Shown: positions 9,515-19,896, counted from the first letter of the stretch. The stretch: 64,000 nucleotides of DNA from Microvirga splendida (GCF_016427565.1 NZ_JAELXT010000009.1:91235-155234); one strand, 5' to 3'. Numbers and translations are program-made. Notes: generated from the letters alone by a model not told the origin.

Positions 9515-10351
9515 TCAGTGCGCCATCAGGACCGGCATGGCCGCGTTGCTCAGGATATGGCTGGTGGCACCGCCGAAGAACATCTGCCGCAAGCGGCTCT
9601 GGGTATAGGCGCCCTTCACGAGCAGGTCGCAGCCGAAGGCCTCGGCCTCCCTCAGGATCGTCTCGCCGGGCCTGTTCGACGGGTCGGGCGTGGTGACGGC
9701 CTCTGCCGGGAGATCGTGCATGCGCAGGTGGCGGGCGAGTTCCGAGCCTGACGGCCCGGGAACGCCCCATTCCTCCAGTTCGAGGACCACGATGCGCCGG
9801 GCCTTCCGGAGCAGGGGCATGGATCCCAGCACGGCCCGGGCCGTTTCCGTGCTCCGGTTCCAGGCGATGACGGCGGTCTCGCCGAAGCTGCGCGGCGGTG
9901 TCGGCGGCGCGATCAGCACCGGACGTCCGGTCTCGAACAGGGCGGCCTCCACGGTGGAGAGGCGGGTCTGGCCGTTCGATCCGTCCGGGCGTCCCACGAC
10001 GATCACGTCGAAGACCCGTCCATAGGCTCCCAGGAAGGCGTCTTCCATCAGGCCGTCCTGACGCCAGCCGGAACTCAGGCCCGAGACGCCGGCGGCAGAT
10101 CGTGAAATCTGCTTGGCGGTCATGAAGGCCTCGAAGCGCTCGCGGCAGGTGCGCGCCATTTCCAGGCGGTTCTCCGGGGTGATCGGGGAGGGCACGCCGA
10201 TGGCGATGTCCACCGGAAGCACGACCGGGTAGTCGGGGGTGATCGCCAGCCCCTCGATGTAGCCGTCGAACATCCGTCCGAGTTGCAGGGCCGCTTCCAG
10301 CTGGGGCTCGATGATGCCGTGGTCTTCAATCGGGACAAGAATGCTTTTCAT
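9515..10351 (-). CDS. Universal stress protein, UspA family
   Basis: The protein has 278 residues, long enough for two tandem Usp folds. The C-terminal half is the clearer one, with FGCDLLVKGAYTQSRLRQMFFGGATSHIL matching the GxxGxS/T-type nucleotide/phosphate loop region, and ending AAMPVLMAH. The N-terminus MKSILVPIEDHG is the typical first strand. The frame extends upstream to 10408, but the ATG at 10351 starts this canonical strand. Such proteins are cytosolic and induced by stress. The gene sits between the lactonase and the PPK2 kinase. Confidence 0.87.
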   Translation of the reverse strand: MKSILVPIEDHGIIEPQLEAALQLGRMFDGYIEGLAITPDYPVVLPVDIAIGVPSPITPENRLEMARTCRERFEAFMTAKQISRSAAGVSGLSSGWRQDGLMEDAFLGAYGRVFDVIVVGRPDGSNGQTRLSTVEAALFETGRPVLIAPPTPPRSFGETAVIAWNRSTETARAVLGSMPLLRKARRIVVLELEEWGVPGPSGSELARHLRMHDLPAEAVTTPDPSNRPGETILREAEAFGCDLLVKGAYTQSRLRQMFFGGATSHILSNAAMPVLMAH

Positions 10352-10446
10352 GAGGATTATTGTCGCGCTTAAACGCCCCGTCGACAAGAGCAGCAGGGCA
10401 TTCGACAAAGGGCGAATGAACTATTCCGGGCCTTTCGGCGCGTTCC

Positions 10447-11277
10447 CTAGCGTACCGTGAAGCCCTTGGGATCCCAGGAGACCTTCGGATATTGGGGGTT
10501 CATGTCTTCCAGGGTTGCCTTGACGATGTTCGCGATGGCGGCGTTGCGGACCCATTTCCGGTCGGCCGGGATGACGTGCCAGGGCGCCCATGGGGTCGAG
10601 CAGCGGTGAAGCATGGTCTCGTAGGCCTCCTGGTAGTCGTCCCAATGCTCCCTGTCGTCCAGGTCGCCGGCATTGAACTTCCAGTTCTTCGCGGGATCGT
10701 CGAGGCGGGCCTGCAGGCGCTCCTTCTGCTCGTCCTTCGAGATGTGGAGCATGAACTTGAGGATCGTGGTGCCGTTCTCGACCAGCATCTTCTCGAAGGC
10801 GTTGATCTGCTCGTAGCGCTGCTCGATCACCGGCTCGGGCGCGAACTTCCTGACCTTCCCGATCAGGACATCCTCGTAATGGGAGCGGTTGAAGATGCCG
10901 ATGGTGCCGCGCCGGGGGCAGACGGCGTGAACGCGCCAGAAATAGTCATGCTCCAGTTCGAGCTTCGTGGGCGGGCCGAAGGCATGGACCGCGACACCCA
11001 AGGGCCCCGTAGCATTGAAGACGCCCCGGATCGTGCCGTCCTTGCCCGAGGTATCCGTGCCCTGGAGGATCACGAGGAGCGCCCGCGAGCCCTCGGCATA
11101 GAGCCGGTCCTGGAGCGTATCGATGTCCTTGGCGAGAGCGGCCGTCCTGGCCTTCGTCTCCTGCTCGTCTCCGAAGAGCGACTTGTCGCGCGGATCGCGG
11201 TCCCGAAGGCGGACCTTCCCGCCGGGTTCCACCCGCAGCTTCTCGATCAGGGTCGTGGCCAGATCCGTCATCGTCAT
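10447..11277 (-). CDS. ppk2: Polyphosphate kinase 2 family protein
   Basis: The protein has 276 residues. Walker A is GTDTSGKDG around residues 73-81, followed by the lid region and NRSHYEDVLIGKV. Then come RYEQINAFEKMLVENG and HISKDEQKERLQARLDDP, all signatures of the PPK2 fold. PPK2 enzymes transfer phosphate between inorganic polyphosphate and nucleotides. The single-domain size and the sequence GTDTSGKDGTIRGVF resemble AMP/ADP-phosphorylating members, but subclass assignment needs an alignment. Starts MTMTD and MTD are equally possible. It stands alone next to a palindromic repeat. Confidence 0.9.
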   Translation of the reverse strand: MTMTDLATTLIEKLRVEPGGKVRLRDRDPRDKSLFGDEQETKARTAALAKDIDTLQDRLYAEGSRALLVILQGTDTSGKDGTIRGVFNATGPLGVAVHAFGPPTKLELEHDYFWRVHAVCPRRGTIGIFNRSHYEDVLIGKVRKFAPEPVIEQRYEQINAFEKMLVENGTTILKFMLHISKDEQKERLQARLDDPAKNWKFNAGDLDDREHWDDYQEAYETMLHRCSTPWAPWHVIPADRKWVRNAAIANIVKATLEDMNPQYPKVSWDPKGFTVR

Positions 11278-11339
11278 CTCCCGCTTGTCTTGAGGACGAT
11301 AGGGCGTGACGGTCCGAAAGGAAGATTGGGATCGTCGCT

Positions 11340-11390
11340 ATCGCATCGTGCGGAAAAGTGGACCCGGTTTTCCGGTCCACACGATGCGAT
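11340..11390. repeat. Palindromic intergenic repeat, first hairpin
   Basis: Eleven bases (atcgcatcgtg, 11340-11350) are the exact reverse complement of 11380-11390. The arms enclose aagtggacccggttttcc, which contains a second smaller pairing. This is the layout of the short palindromic repeats dispersed between genes in Rhizobiales. A diverged relative lies at 13761-13810. Confidence 0.7.
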
Positions 11391-11401
11391 CTTTAGGAGC
11401 G

Positions 11402-11452
11402 GAGCATCGGATGGATCCCAAAAGTGCAAGTCCACTTTTGGGTCCGATGCTC
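11402..11452. repeat. Palindromic intergenic repeat, second hairpin
   Basis: The arm gagcatcgga (11402-11411) pairs exactly with tccgatgctc (11443-11452). Inner arms ggatcccaaaagtg and cacttttgggtcc pair with one base missing. With the preceding hairpin it fills the space between the divergent ppk2 and glutathione transferase genes. A half-arm of the same sequence (gagcatcgga) recurs near 63928. Confidence 0.7.
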
Positions 11453-11523
11453 AAGGATGCCCTTTACGGCTTTCCCGGCCCCATCTACCAAGGTGGAGCA
11501 ATAAAACCACCCAGGGGCTCCCG

Positions 11524-12159
11524 ATGCTCGCTCTCTACTACTATCCCGGCAATGCCAGCCTTCTGCCGCACATGATGCTGCGCGAGATTGGAGCCGAGTT
11601 CGAACTGCGCCTCGTGGACCGGGGGCAGAATTTTCAGAAGAGCGCCGAGTATCTCAGGCTCAACCCCAATGGCCGCATCCCGGTTCTCGTCGATGGCGAT
11701 CTCGTGCTGTTCGAGACGGCCGCCGTTGCCCTGCACCTCGCCGACAAGTTCCCGCAGGCGGGTCTTGCGCCGGCCGTCGGAACCGCGGAGCGGGCCGAGT
11801 TCTACAAGTGGATGATCCACCTGACGAATACCCCGCAGGCGGAATACCGCGCCTGGTTCTACCCGAACGAGCATGTGAGCGACGAGGCTGCCGCGCCGGC
11901 GGTGAAGCAGGCGGCCAATGAGCGCCTCACCCGCATGTTCGACGTGATCTCCGAGCAGCTCGGCGACCGGACATGGGTTCTCGGGGACCGGTTCTCCGCC
12001 GCCGATCTCTTCCTATTCATGCTGATCCGTTGGGGCCGCGGCATGCCGCGCCCGCCGCGCAACGTGCCGAACCTGAACGCCCTGGCGGAGCGCGTCCTGG
12101 CCCGGCCGGCGGTGCAGCAGGCGCTCGAGGCGGAAGGCATCAAGGCCCCGGTCTTCTAA
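11524..12159 (+). CDS. Glutathione S-transferase family protein
   Basis: This 211-residue cytosolic protein starts MLALYYYPGNASLLPHMMLRE, the thioredoxin-fold N-terminal domain with the catalytic Ser/Tyr loop region. NPNGRIPVLVDGDLVLFETAAV follows, including the cis-Pro-containing VPVL-like turn (here IPVL) and the E-(S/T) glutathione-contact pair (E-T). The helical C-terminal domain includes GDRFSAADLFLFMLIRWGRG. The frame is open far upstream, but the ATG at 11524 starts the conserved fold. The gene converges on ligD with three bases between stops. Role is likely detoxification; substrate unknown. Confidence 0.9.
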   Translation: MLALYYYPGNASLLPHMMLREIGAEFELRLVDRGQNFQKSAEYLRLNPNGRIPVLVDGDLVLFETAAVALHLADKFPQAGLAPAVGTAERAEFYKWMIHLTNTPQAEYRAWFYPNEHVSDEAAAPAVKQAANERLTRMFDVISEQLGDRTWVLGDRFSAADLFLFMLIRWGRGMPRPPRNVPNLNALAERVLARPAVQQALEAEGIKAPVF

Positions 12160-12162
12160 ACG

Positions 12163-13755
12163 CTATTTCCTGCGCGCAGCGCGCTTCGAAGATTTTGCTT
12201 CCGGCAGAACCTGATCGATCTTTCCAAGATTCGCCCAAGGATCCCTCCTGAGCGAGAGGAGACGTTTGCCCAGGTTCTCGACCGTGAAGCCGTTGGGCCT
12301 GAGATCGGGTGAAAGCTCGTCCCAGGCCAACGGCGTGGCCACGGGCGCACCGGGGCGGGAGCGGGTGGAGTAGGGCGCGACCGCCGAGGCCTCGCGGTTG
12401 TTGCGCAGGTAGTCGATGAAGATGCGGCCCTCGCGCTCCTGCTTCACCGACGTGGTGGTGTAACGGTCCGGCTCGTCGGCGGCTATGGCCTCTGCGAGCC
12501 CGCGCGTGAAGGCGAGGGCCTCCTTCCACGAGGCCTTAGGCTTCAGGGGAACCACCACGTGCAGACCCTTGCCGCCCGTGGTCTTGACGAAGCTTTCCAG
12601 CTGCAGCGCCTTCAGGCGCTCCCGAACCGCAAGAGCGCCTTCGATCGCGCGCGGCCATTCCACGCCTTCGCCCGGGTCGAGGTCGAAGACGAGCCGGTCG
12701 GGGCGTTCGAGATCGGCCAGGGTCGCGCCCCAGACATGCATCTCCAGGACGCCCGACTGCACGAGGGCGATCACGCCCTGGATATCGGTGACGGTCAGGG
12801 CCTCCTGCTCGCCGCCGTTGTCCGGGATCATGGTGCGATGAATGAAGTCGCTCATGCCGGCCCAGGAATGGCGCTGGACGAAGCACTTCTTCTGCGTGCC
12901 TCCCGGGCAGCGGATGAGGGTGAGGGGACGATTGGCGAGGTGCGGCAGGAGCCAATCGCCGATGTCGAGATAGAACTCCGCCAGCTCCTGCTTGGTGAGC
13001 CCCTGATCCTCCCACAGCACGCGCTCTGGGTGGGTGAGGCGGACGCCTGCCACCGCGATGTCCTCGGACTTTTCGGCCTTGGGGCTCGGAACCCGCTTTC
13101 CGGGTTTTGCGGTCTTCGCCGGCGTGGCCTTCTTCAACGCGGATTTCGGCTTCGAGGAGCTTTTGTTCGGAGGGCTCTTGGCAGCGCGCGCGGGTGCGAT
13201 CTCATCAAGCGAGCGCCCGGTCTTTACCGAGAGCGGCGCCTCCTCGAGGATGTCCGGGTCGTCCTCGGCTCTCGCATAGGCATCATCGGCCTTGATCAGC
13301 AGCCACGACGGCTGGCGCTCGCGTGGGCGCTTCGCCATGCGGACGAGATGCCAGGTGCCTTCGAGCTTCTCGCCATCGAGGCGGAAGGTGAGGCGGCCTT
13401 TCTCGTAAGCCTCGTGAGGATCCCCCTCCGGCTCCCACGTCCCGCGATCCCACAGCAGGACGGTACCGCCGCCATACTGGCCTTCGGGGATGGTGCCTTC
13501 GAAGTCGCCGTATTCCAGCGGATGATCCTCGACCTCGACGGCCAGTCGCTTCTCGCCCTTGACGAGGCTGGGGCCCTTGGCCAAAGCCCAGCTCTTCAGC
13601 ACGCCGTCGAGCTCAAGCCGAAAATCATAGTGCAGGCGGGAGGCATCGTGCTTCTGCACCACGAAGGAAGCGCCCCGGCGCCGGGAGGCCTTGCCTGCCG
13701 GCTCCGAGGTTTTCGTGAAGTCGCGCTTGGCGCGGTAAGTTGCGAGCTTTGCCAT
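12163..13755 (-). CDS. ligD: LigD-type phosphoesterase-polymerase protein lacking the ligase domain
   Basis: The protein has 530 residues. Residues 30-165 are the 3'-phosphoesterase domain, with H36, H42, D44, R46, H78 and Y82 at the spacing of the known active site. Residues about 235-525 are the archaeo-eukaryotic-primase-type polymerase domain, with metal-binding D358/D360 (VFDLDPG), KTTGGKGLHVVVPL and a third Asp at D448 (IFIDYLRN). Between them lies a Lys/Pro/Ala/Ser linker of about 60 residues where full-length LigD has its ATP-dependent ligase domain. LigD works with Ku in non-homologous end joining; no Ku or ligase gene is in this window. The phosphoesterase-polymerase pairing suggests end-processing with a ligase supplied elsewhere. 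Confidence 0.92.
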   Translation of the reverse strand: MAKLATYRAKRDFTKTSEPAGKASRRRGASFVVQKHDASRLHYDFRLELDGVLKSWALAKGPSLVKGEKRLAVEVEDHPLEYGDFEGTIPEGQYGGGTVLLWDRGTWEPEGDPHEAYEKGRLTFRLDGEKLEGTWHLVRMAKRPRERQPSWLLIKADDAYARAEDDPDILEEAPLSVKTGRSLDEIAPARAAKSPPNKSSSKPKSALKKATPAKTAKPGKRVPSPKAEKSEDIAVAGVRLTHPERVLWEDQGLTKQELAEFYLDIGDWLLPHLANRPLTLIRCPGGTQKKCFVQRHSWAGMSDFIHRTMIPDNGGEQEALTVTDIQGVIALVQSGVLEMHVWGATLADLERPDRLVFDLDPGEGVEWPRAIEGALAVRERLKALQLESFVKTTGGKGLHVVVPLKPKASWKEALAFTRGLAEAIAADEPDRYTTTSVKQEREGRIFIDYLRNNREASAVAPYSTRSRPGAPVATPLAWDELSPDLRPNGFTVENLGKRLLSLRRDPWANLGKIDQVLPEAKSSKRAARRK

Positions 13756-13760
13756 GGCGC

Positions 13761-13810
13761 CTGAGCATGATCCGGTGAAGTGGATACCGGTTCACCGCAC
13801 GAGCATGCGA
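13761..13810. repeat. Diverged copy of the palindromic intergenic repeat
   Basis: The sequence ccggtgaagtggataccggttcaccg resembles the core of the 11340-11390 repeat (cggaaaagtggacccggttttcc). Inner arms cggtgaa and ttcaccg pair exactly, but the outer gagcatga arm has lost its partner. It lies just upstream of the ligD start. Confidence 0.5.
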
Positions 13811-13853
13811 CGAACAAAGATCAAATCCGCGCCATGCTGTCCGGTTCCAACCC

Positions 13854-15488
<1,635 letters not shown>

Positions 15489-15489
15489 G

Positions 15490-16638
15490 TCAGCGATCCT
15501 TCGGGTCGAGGGCGTCGCGCAGCCCATCGCCGATGAAGTTGAGGGCGAATAGCGTGGAGACGAGGAAGATCGAGGGGAAAATCAGCATGAAAGCCGCACC
15601 CTGGATGTTGCGTGCGCCGTCGGCGATCAGAACGCCCCAGCTCGTCATGGGCTCCTGGACGCCCAGGCCAAGGAACGACAGGAAGCTCTCCAGAAGGATC
15701 ACCTTCGGAACCAGGAGCGTCATGTAGACGACCACCGGGCCGAGCGTGTTGGGAATCACGTGGCGGCGGATGATTCCTTTGGTTCCAACGCCCAGCGCCT
15801 CGGCGGCTTGGACGAATTCCTGACGCTTGATCGAGAGCGTTTGGCCGCGCACGATGCGGGCCATATCGAGCCAAGTGACGGCGCCGACTGCAATAAACAT
15901 CAGAATGAAGTTTCGGCCGAAGAACACCACCAGCATGATGACGAAGAAGATGAAAGGCAGCGAATAGAGGATGTCGACGAAGCGCATCATGGCCACATCG
16001 ATCCGCCCGCCGAGATAGCCCGAGGTTGCACCGTACAGAACGCCGATGACGAGGGCCACGAACGTGGCGAGGAGACCGATGGAGAGCGAGATGCGTCCCG
16101 CAAACAGGGTTCTCGTCAGGAGGTCCCGGCCATTCGTGTCGGTGCCGAAGTAGAAGTGACGGCGTTCGATGGGAACCTCGACCGTGAGACGCCGTCCTTC
16201 CTCGCCACGTTCCGTCACCTGTGCCTCGCCGAACATGTCGGAGCGGCTGAAGAATGCCAGCGAACGCTCGTCGATGGGGCGCTGCCCCACGAAGGTCGCG
16301 CGCAGGGTGTCCCCCTCGACGGCGATCCCTTCCGGCTTCGCTCTCAGGCGTGAGCCGATGCGCTCCACGGCCGGCGTGATCTGCTCCGGCTTCGGATAAG
16401 CCGTCAGGCTCGCAGGAATGCGGGAATACTCCGTATAGATCTGATCGTACCGGTGTCCCGTGATTTCAGGGCCGATGATGCAGGCCAGCGCCATGAGGAT
16501 GAGCCAGCCGATGCTGACCACAGCCGCCTTGTTGCGAAAGAGGCGAGCCCGGGCATCCGCCCAGAGCGAACGCCCCTTGACGGATCCGACCATGGTATCT
16601 GTGGGTATGACGGCGCCTTGAGCCATAGGTACACTCAC
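15490..16638 (-). CDS. Oligopeptide-type ABC transporter permease (OppC/YejE type)
   Basis: This 382-residue protein has an N-terminal membrane helix (AAVVSIGWLILMALACIIG), then a periplasmic insertion of about 100 residues as in YejE, then the permease core. That core carries GTDTNGRDLLTRTLFAGRISL and the coupling loop EALGVGTKGIIRRHVIPNT. A GTG at 16638 overlaps the stop of the preceding permease gene as GTGA, which favours that start; an ATG four codons later is the alternative. It forms the pore with the protein encoded at 16635-17555. Confidence 0.9.
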   Translation of the reverse strand: MSVPMAQGAVIPTDTMVGSVKGRSLWADARARLFRNKAAVVSIGWLILMALACIIGPEITGHRYDQIYTEYSRIPASLTAYPKPEQITPAVERIGSRLRAKPEGIAVEGDTLRATFVGQRPIDERSLAFFSRSDMFGEAQVTERGEEGRRLTVEVPIERRHFYFGTDTNGRDLLTRTLFAGRISLSIGLLATFVALVIGVLYGATSGYLGGRIDVAMMRFVDILYSLPFIFFVIMLVVFFGRNFILMFIAVGAVTWLDMARIVRGQTLSIKRQEFVQAAEALGVGTKGIIRRHVIPNTLGPVVVYMTLLVPKVILLESFLSFLGLGVQEPMTSWGVLIADGARNIQGAAFMLIFPSIFLVSTLFALNFIGDGLRDALDPKDR

Positions 16639-17555
16639 TCGTAGCGGACGCGTGGATCGATGATGGCGTAAAGAATATCGACCAGCAGGTTGAAGAACAT
16701 GACGAAGACTGCGACCAGGACGACGGTTCCCATCACAAGGGTATAGTCGCGGTTGAGGGCGCCTTCGACGAAGTAGCGTCCCACGCCCGGCAGGGCGAAG
16801 ATCGTTTCCACCACGACGGAGCCTGTGAGCAGCGCGGCCGCGGCCGGGCCGAGATAGGACACAATGGGCAATGAAGCGCCGCGCAGGGCGTGGAGGACCA
16901 CGACCGAGGTCGGAAGACCGAGGGAGCGTAGGGTCCTGATATGGTTGGAGCGCAGGGCCTCGATCATCGAGGCGCGGATCATGCGCGCAACCACGGCCAA
17001 TTGGGGAAGGGCCAGCACGATGACGGGGAGAATGATGTTGCGGACCGAGCCGTCATTCCAGCCACCGACCGGCAGAAGAGCCAGCATGAGCCCGAAGACG
17101 ATCTGGAACACCGGGGCGATCACGAAGTTGGGGATCGTCAGACCCATGGTTCCAAAGCTGGAGACAACATAGTCGATCCAACTGTTTTGGCGCAGGGCGG
17201 CGATGGAGCCGAGGGTTCCGCCGAGGAGAACGGCCGTCAGAAGAGCCAGCGAGCCTAGCGTTATCGAGACGGGCAGGCCCCTGGCGAAGAGGTCGCCGAT
17301 GGTGAAATCCCGGAGGTAGAACGACGGTCCGAAGTCGCCTTGAGCCAGATGCCAGAGATAGATGCCGTACTGCTCGATCAGTGGCTTGTCGAGATTGTAG
17401 ATGCGCTTGAGGTTCTCCATCACCGTAGCTTCCAGAGGCTGCTCGAGGTCGAACGGCCCGCCTGGCGCGATGCGGATGAGGAAGAACGAGATCGTGACGA
17501 CCAGGAACAGCGTCGGAATGGCTGAGAGGAAACGGCGCAGAATGAAAGATAACAC
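16635..17555 (-). CDS. Oligopeptide-type ABC transporter permease (OppB/YejB type)
   Basis: This permease of about 306 residues starts at a GTG (VLSFILRRFLSAIPTLFLVV), the standard first helix of OppB-type subunits. FGPSFYLRDFTIGDLF and the EAA-like loop SLGLPTSVVVLHALRGASLP follow, and the end VDILYAIIDPRVRYE is canonical. The frame is open to 17636, but the extra 27 residues are polar and unlike the family. A hairpin terminator separates it from the binding-protein gene upstream, so expression relative to that gene may be lowered. Confidence 0.88.
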   Translation of the reverse strand: MLSFILRRFLSAIPTLFLVVTISFFLIRIAPGGPFDLEQPLEATVMENLKRIYNLDKPLIEQYGIYLWHLAQGDFGPSFYLRDFTIGDLFARGLPVSITLGSLALLTAVLLGGTLGSIAALRQNSWIDYVVSSFGTMGLTIPNFVIAPVFQIVFGLMLALLPVGGWNDGSVRNIILPVIVLALPQLAVVARMIRASMIEALRSNHIRTLRSLGLPTSVVVLHALRGASLPIVSYLGPAAAALLTGSVVVETIFALPGVGRYFVEGALNRDYTLVMGTVVLVAVFVMFFNLLVDILYAIIDPRVRYE

Positions 17556-17612
17556 GCTGGATCTCGCAAAATCGATACGGACCCTGTGAGGATCCGATCT
17601 CCATGGCCTATG

Positions 17613-17645
17613 GAAAAAAGTCCCGGGGATGAGCATCCCCGGGAC
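17613..17645 (-). terminator. Intrinsic terminator between the peptide-binding protein and permease genes
   Basis: On the minus strand gtcccggggatgctcatccccgggac forms a 10-11 bp GC-rich stem followed by six T. It sits 15 bases after the binding-protein stop and before the first permease. The position suggests partial termination, giving more binding protein than membrane subunits. Confidence 0.75.
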
Positions 17646-17660
17646 GCTGACGCAAGTGGC

Positions 17661-19247
17661 TTACTGCTTGATCGACATGTAGCGGGTCGGGTGGAAGCCC
17701 GTCGGGTTGTCAACCCAGCCCTGAAGCTTGTTCGAGACGAGGTTGTTGTTGCCGTAGAACAGCACCGGGATGTACGGCATGTCCTTCAAGGCGATGGCCT
17801 CGGCCTGCTTCAGGATATCGGCCCGCTTGTCGAGGTTCTGCTCCTTGGCGGCCTTATCCATCAGCGCGTCGTACTCGGGGTTGTTGTACTTCGCGTAATT
17901 GAAGCCCTTGTTGTCGGACTCCAGAATGAACAGGAAGTTCTGCGGGTCGGAGTAGTCGGCGATCCAGCCTGCGCGGGCGGCCTCGTAGTCGTTCGTGTCG
18001 CGCAGGACCGCGAAGTGGGTCTTTCCGTCCGTGTTGATGAACGAGGTCTCCACGCCGATGCGCTTCCAGTCGTCGGCAACCTGAACGACGGTGTTCTTGT
18101 TGTTGTCCGTGGTGTTGTAGCGCAGTTGCACCTTCAGCGGCTTACCCGGGCCGTAGCCGGCCTGCTTGAGCAGTTCCTTGGCCTTGTCCTCGCGCTCGAT
18201 CGGCGACATGTCCTTGAAGTCGACGGTTGCCGGCTCCTTGTAGTTGCCGATGCCCGGAGGAACGATGGAATAGGCTGGAAGCATCGCGCCGCCCCAGACC
18301 TGCTCGGAGATCAGTTCGCGGTCGATCACCATCGACAGGGCCTGGCGGACCCGCGGGTCCTTCAGGTTTTCCTTCGTGGTGTTGAGAGCGATGTAGTAGA
18401 GGCCGAGACGCGGCGAGGTGCGAACCTGGTTGCCGAGACGCTCGCGGAGCGCTTTCGCCTGGTCGGCGGGGAAGTCGCTCGTCGAGAGAAGCTCACCAGC
18501 CTCGAAACGGCGGGCCGTGGCTGCGAGATCCTTCTGCGGCTGGAAGACGACCCGGTCGATCTTGACGTTCTGGGCGTCGTGGAAGTTGGCGTTCTTCTCC
18601 AGCGTGATCTGGGAGTTGGGCACGAAGTCCTTCAGCACATAGGGGCCGTTGGAAACGTAGTTGCCGGGCTTCACGAAGTCCGCGCCATGCTTCTGGATGC
18701 TGGCCGCATGGACCGGCAGGCCGGTCTGGTGGGTCAGCAACTCGAGGAAGTAGGGGGTCGGCTGCTCGAGGGTGATCTCAAGGGTGCGATCGTCGACCGC
18801 CTTCACGCCCAGGTCTTCAACCTTGCCCTGGCCCTTGTTGATCTTTTCCGCATTCTTGATCGGGTACAGGATGTTGGCGTACTTCGCGCCCGTCGCCGGA
18901 TCCATGATGCGGCGCAGGGAGAAGACGAAATCCGAGGCCTTCAGCGGATCGCCGTTGGACCACTTCGCGTTCGGGCGAAGGGTAAAACGGTAGGTCATGC
19001 CGTCGTCGCTGATCTCGTGCTTCTCGGCGACGCCCGGGACAACCTTGCCGGCTGCGTTGTAGGCCATGAGCCCTTCCAGCATGTCGCGAAGGATGTGGGA
19101 CTCATAGGTCGTGGAGGTCTTGTGCGGATCGAGCGTCTCAGGATCGGCATCGTTGCCGCGGTTGTAGACGACCTGAGCTGCCGCCATGCCCGTGAAGGCA
19201 ACGGTGGCAAAGGCCGCAATCGTCGTGCGTTTCAGCCAAGATGACAT
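17661..19247 (-). CDS. Oligopeptide-type periplasmic substrate-binding protein (OppA family)
   Basis: The protein has 528 residues. A signal peptide (TTIAAFATVAFTGMAAAQ) is followed by the family opener VVYNRGNDADPETLDPHK, then VVPGVAEKHEISDDGMTYRF and NAKWSNGDPLKASDFVFS. Length and motifs are those of SBP_bac_5/OppA proteins that bind di- to oligopeptides in the periplasm. It is the first gene of the importer operon, followed by a terminator and then two permeases and a double ATPase. An AT-rich upstream region carries a perfect inverted repeat at 19329-19342. Confidence 0.92.
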   Translation of the reverse strand: MSSWLKRTTIAAFATVAFTGMAAAQVVYNRGNDADPETLDPHKTSTTYESHILRDMLEGLMAYNAAGKVVPGVAEKHEISDDGMTYRFTLRPNAKWSNGDPLKASDFVFSLRRIMDPATGAKYANILYPIKNAEKINKGQGKVEDLGVKAVDDRTLEITLEQPTPYFLELLTHQTGLPVHAASIQKHGADFVKPGNYVSNGPYVLKDFVPNSQITLEKNANFHDAQNVKIDRVVFQPQKDLAATARRFEAGELLSTSDFPADQAKALRERLGNQVRTSPRLGLYYIALNTTKENLKDPRVRQALSMVIDRELISEQVWGGAMLPAYSIVPPGIGNYKEPATVDFKDMSPIEREDKAKELLKQAGYGPGKPLKVQLRYNTTDNNKNTVVQVADDWKRIGVETSFINTDGKTHFAVLRDTNDYEAARAGWIADYSDPQNFLFILESDNKGFNYAKYNNPEYDALMDKAAKEQNLDKRADILKQAEAIALKDMPYIPVLFYGNNNLVSNKLQGWVDNPTGFHPTRYMSIKQ

Positions 19248-19328
19248 TGGACGTGTTCCCTTTCTGGTTATTCCAGGGTTTTTGAATGTTTCGGTCAGAA
19301 CCGGTAAGGCAGTAACCTTGTCCTATTT

Positions 19329-19342
19329 GTTGATCAATCAAC
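19329..19342. promoter_or_regulatory. Perfect inverted repeat upstream of the OppA-type gene
   Basis: GTTGAT-CA-ATCAAC is a perfect 6-2-6 palindrome, 82 bases upstream of the binding-protein start in an AT-rich stretch unlike its surroundings. It could be an operator for the peptide importer. No regulator gene is adjacent, so the link is inference. Confidence 0.35.
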
Positions 19343-19415
19343 TGTTTATGTCCAGTACTATCCAAAAAATTAAGGAATTCCTGGGATAACAAAGGGTTGG
19401 GGCTGTGGAGACCGC

Positions 19416-19850
19416 TCAGGCGCCCGTGTCGAAGACCAGGCCGACCGCTTCGATGCCGGCCGCCGCGGCGATCTCGTCGTTGTCGGAGGTGTCGCCGGAG
19501 ACGCCGACGGATCCCAGGACCCGGCCTTGCGCGTCCTTGATCAGGACCCCGCCGGGAACCGGGACGAGTTGCCCTCCGACTGCGTGGGTGGCCGAAGCGA
19601 TGAAGTAGGGGCGGTCGGTTGCCATCTTGTGCAGGGCGCGGGAGCCGACGCCCAGCGCCAGGGCGCCGTAAGCCTTGCCCATGGCGATCTCGGCCCGCTT
19701 GATGCTGGTGCCGTCCTCCGAGAGGAGGGCCTTGAGCGCGCCGCGGGCATCGTAGACCACCACCGCGAGAGGCTTGAAGGATTTCTCCCGCGCCGTCTTC
19801 AGGGCCGTGGTGGCAATGGTCTGGGCCGCTTCCAGGGTGAGTTCGGTCAC
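19416..19850 (-). CDS. GlcG/HbpS family (DUF336) protein
   Basis: This 144-residue protein covers a whole GlcG/HbpS-like domain: MTELTLEAAQTIATTALKTA helix, VVVYDARGALKALLSEDG strand pair, IAMGKAYGALALG, and the Gly-rich VPGGVLIKDAQGRVLGSVGVSG end. Members bind heme or have unknown roles and often sit beside catabolic operons. It lies 46 bases downstream of puuD on the same strand and could be co-transcribed with it. No enzymatic function can be inferred. Confidence 0.85.
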   Translation of the reverse strand: MTELTLEAAQTIATTALKTAREKSFKPLAVVVYDARGALKALLSEDGTSIKRAEIAMGKAYGALALGVGSRALHKMATDRPYFIASATHAVGGQLVPVPGGVLIKDAQGRVLGSVGVSGDTSDNDEIAAAAGIEAVGLVFDTGA

Positions 19851-19896
19851 TCGGTTTCTCCGTCGATAGGGTTACGGGTGCGCAATACGCGGATCG

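Noticed and set aside
17586..19244. 552-codon plus-strand open frame opposite the peptide-binding protein
   Set aside because: Shadow of the OppA-type gene; no recognisable motif or ribosome-binding site.
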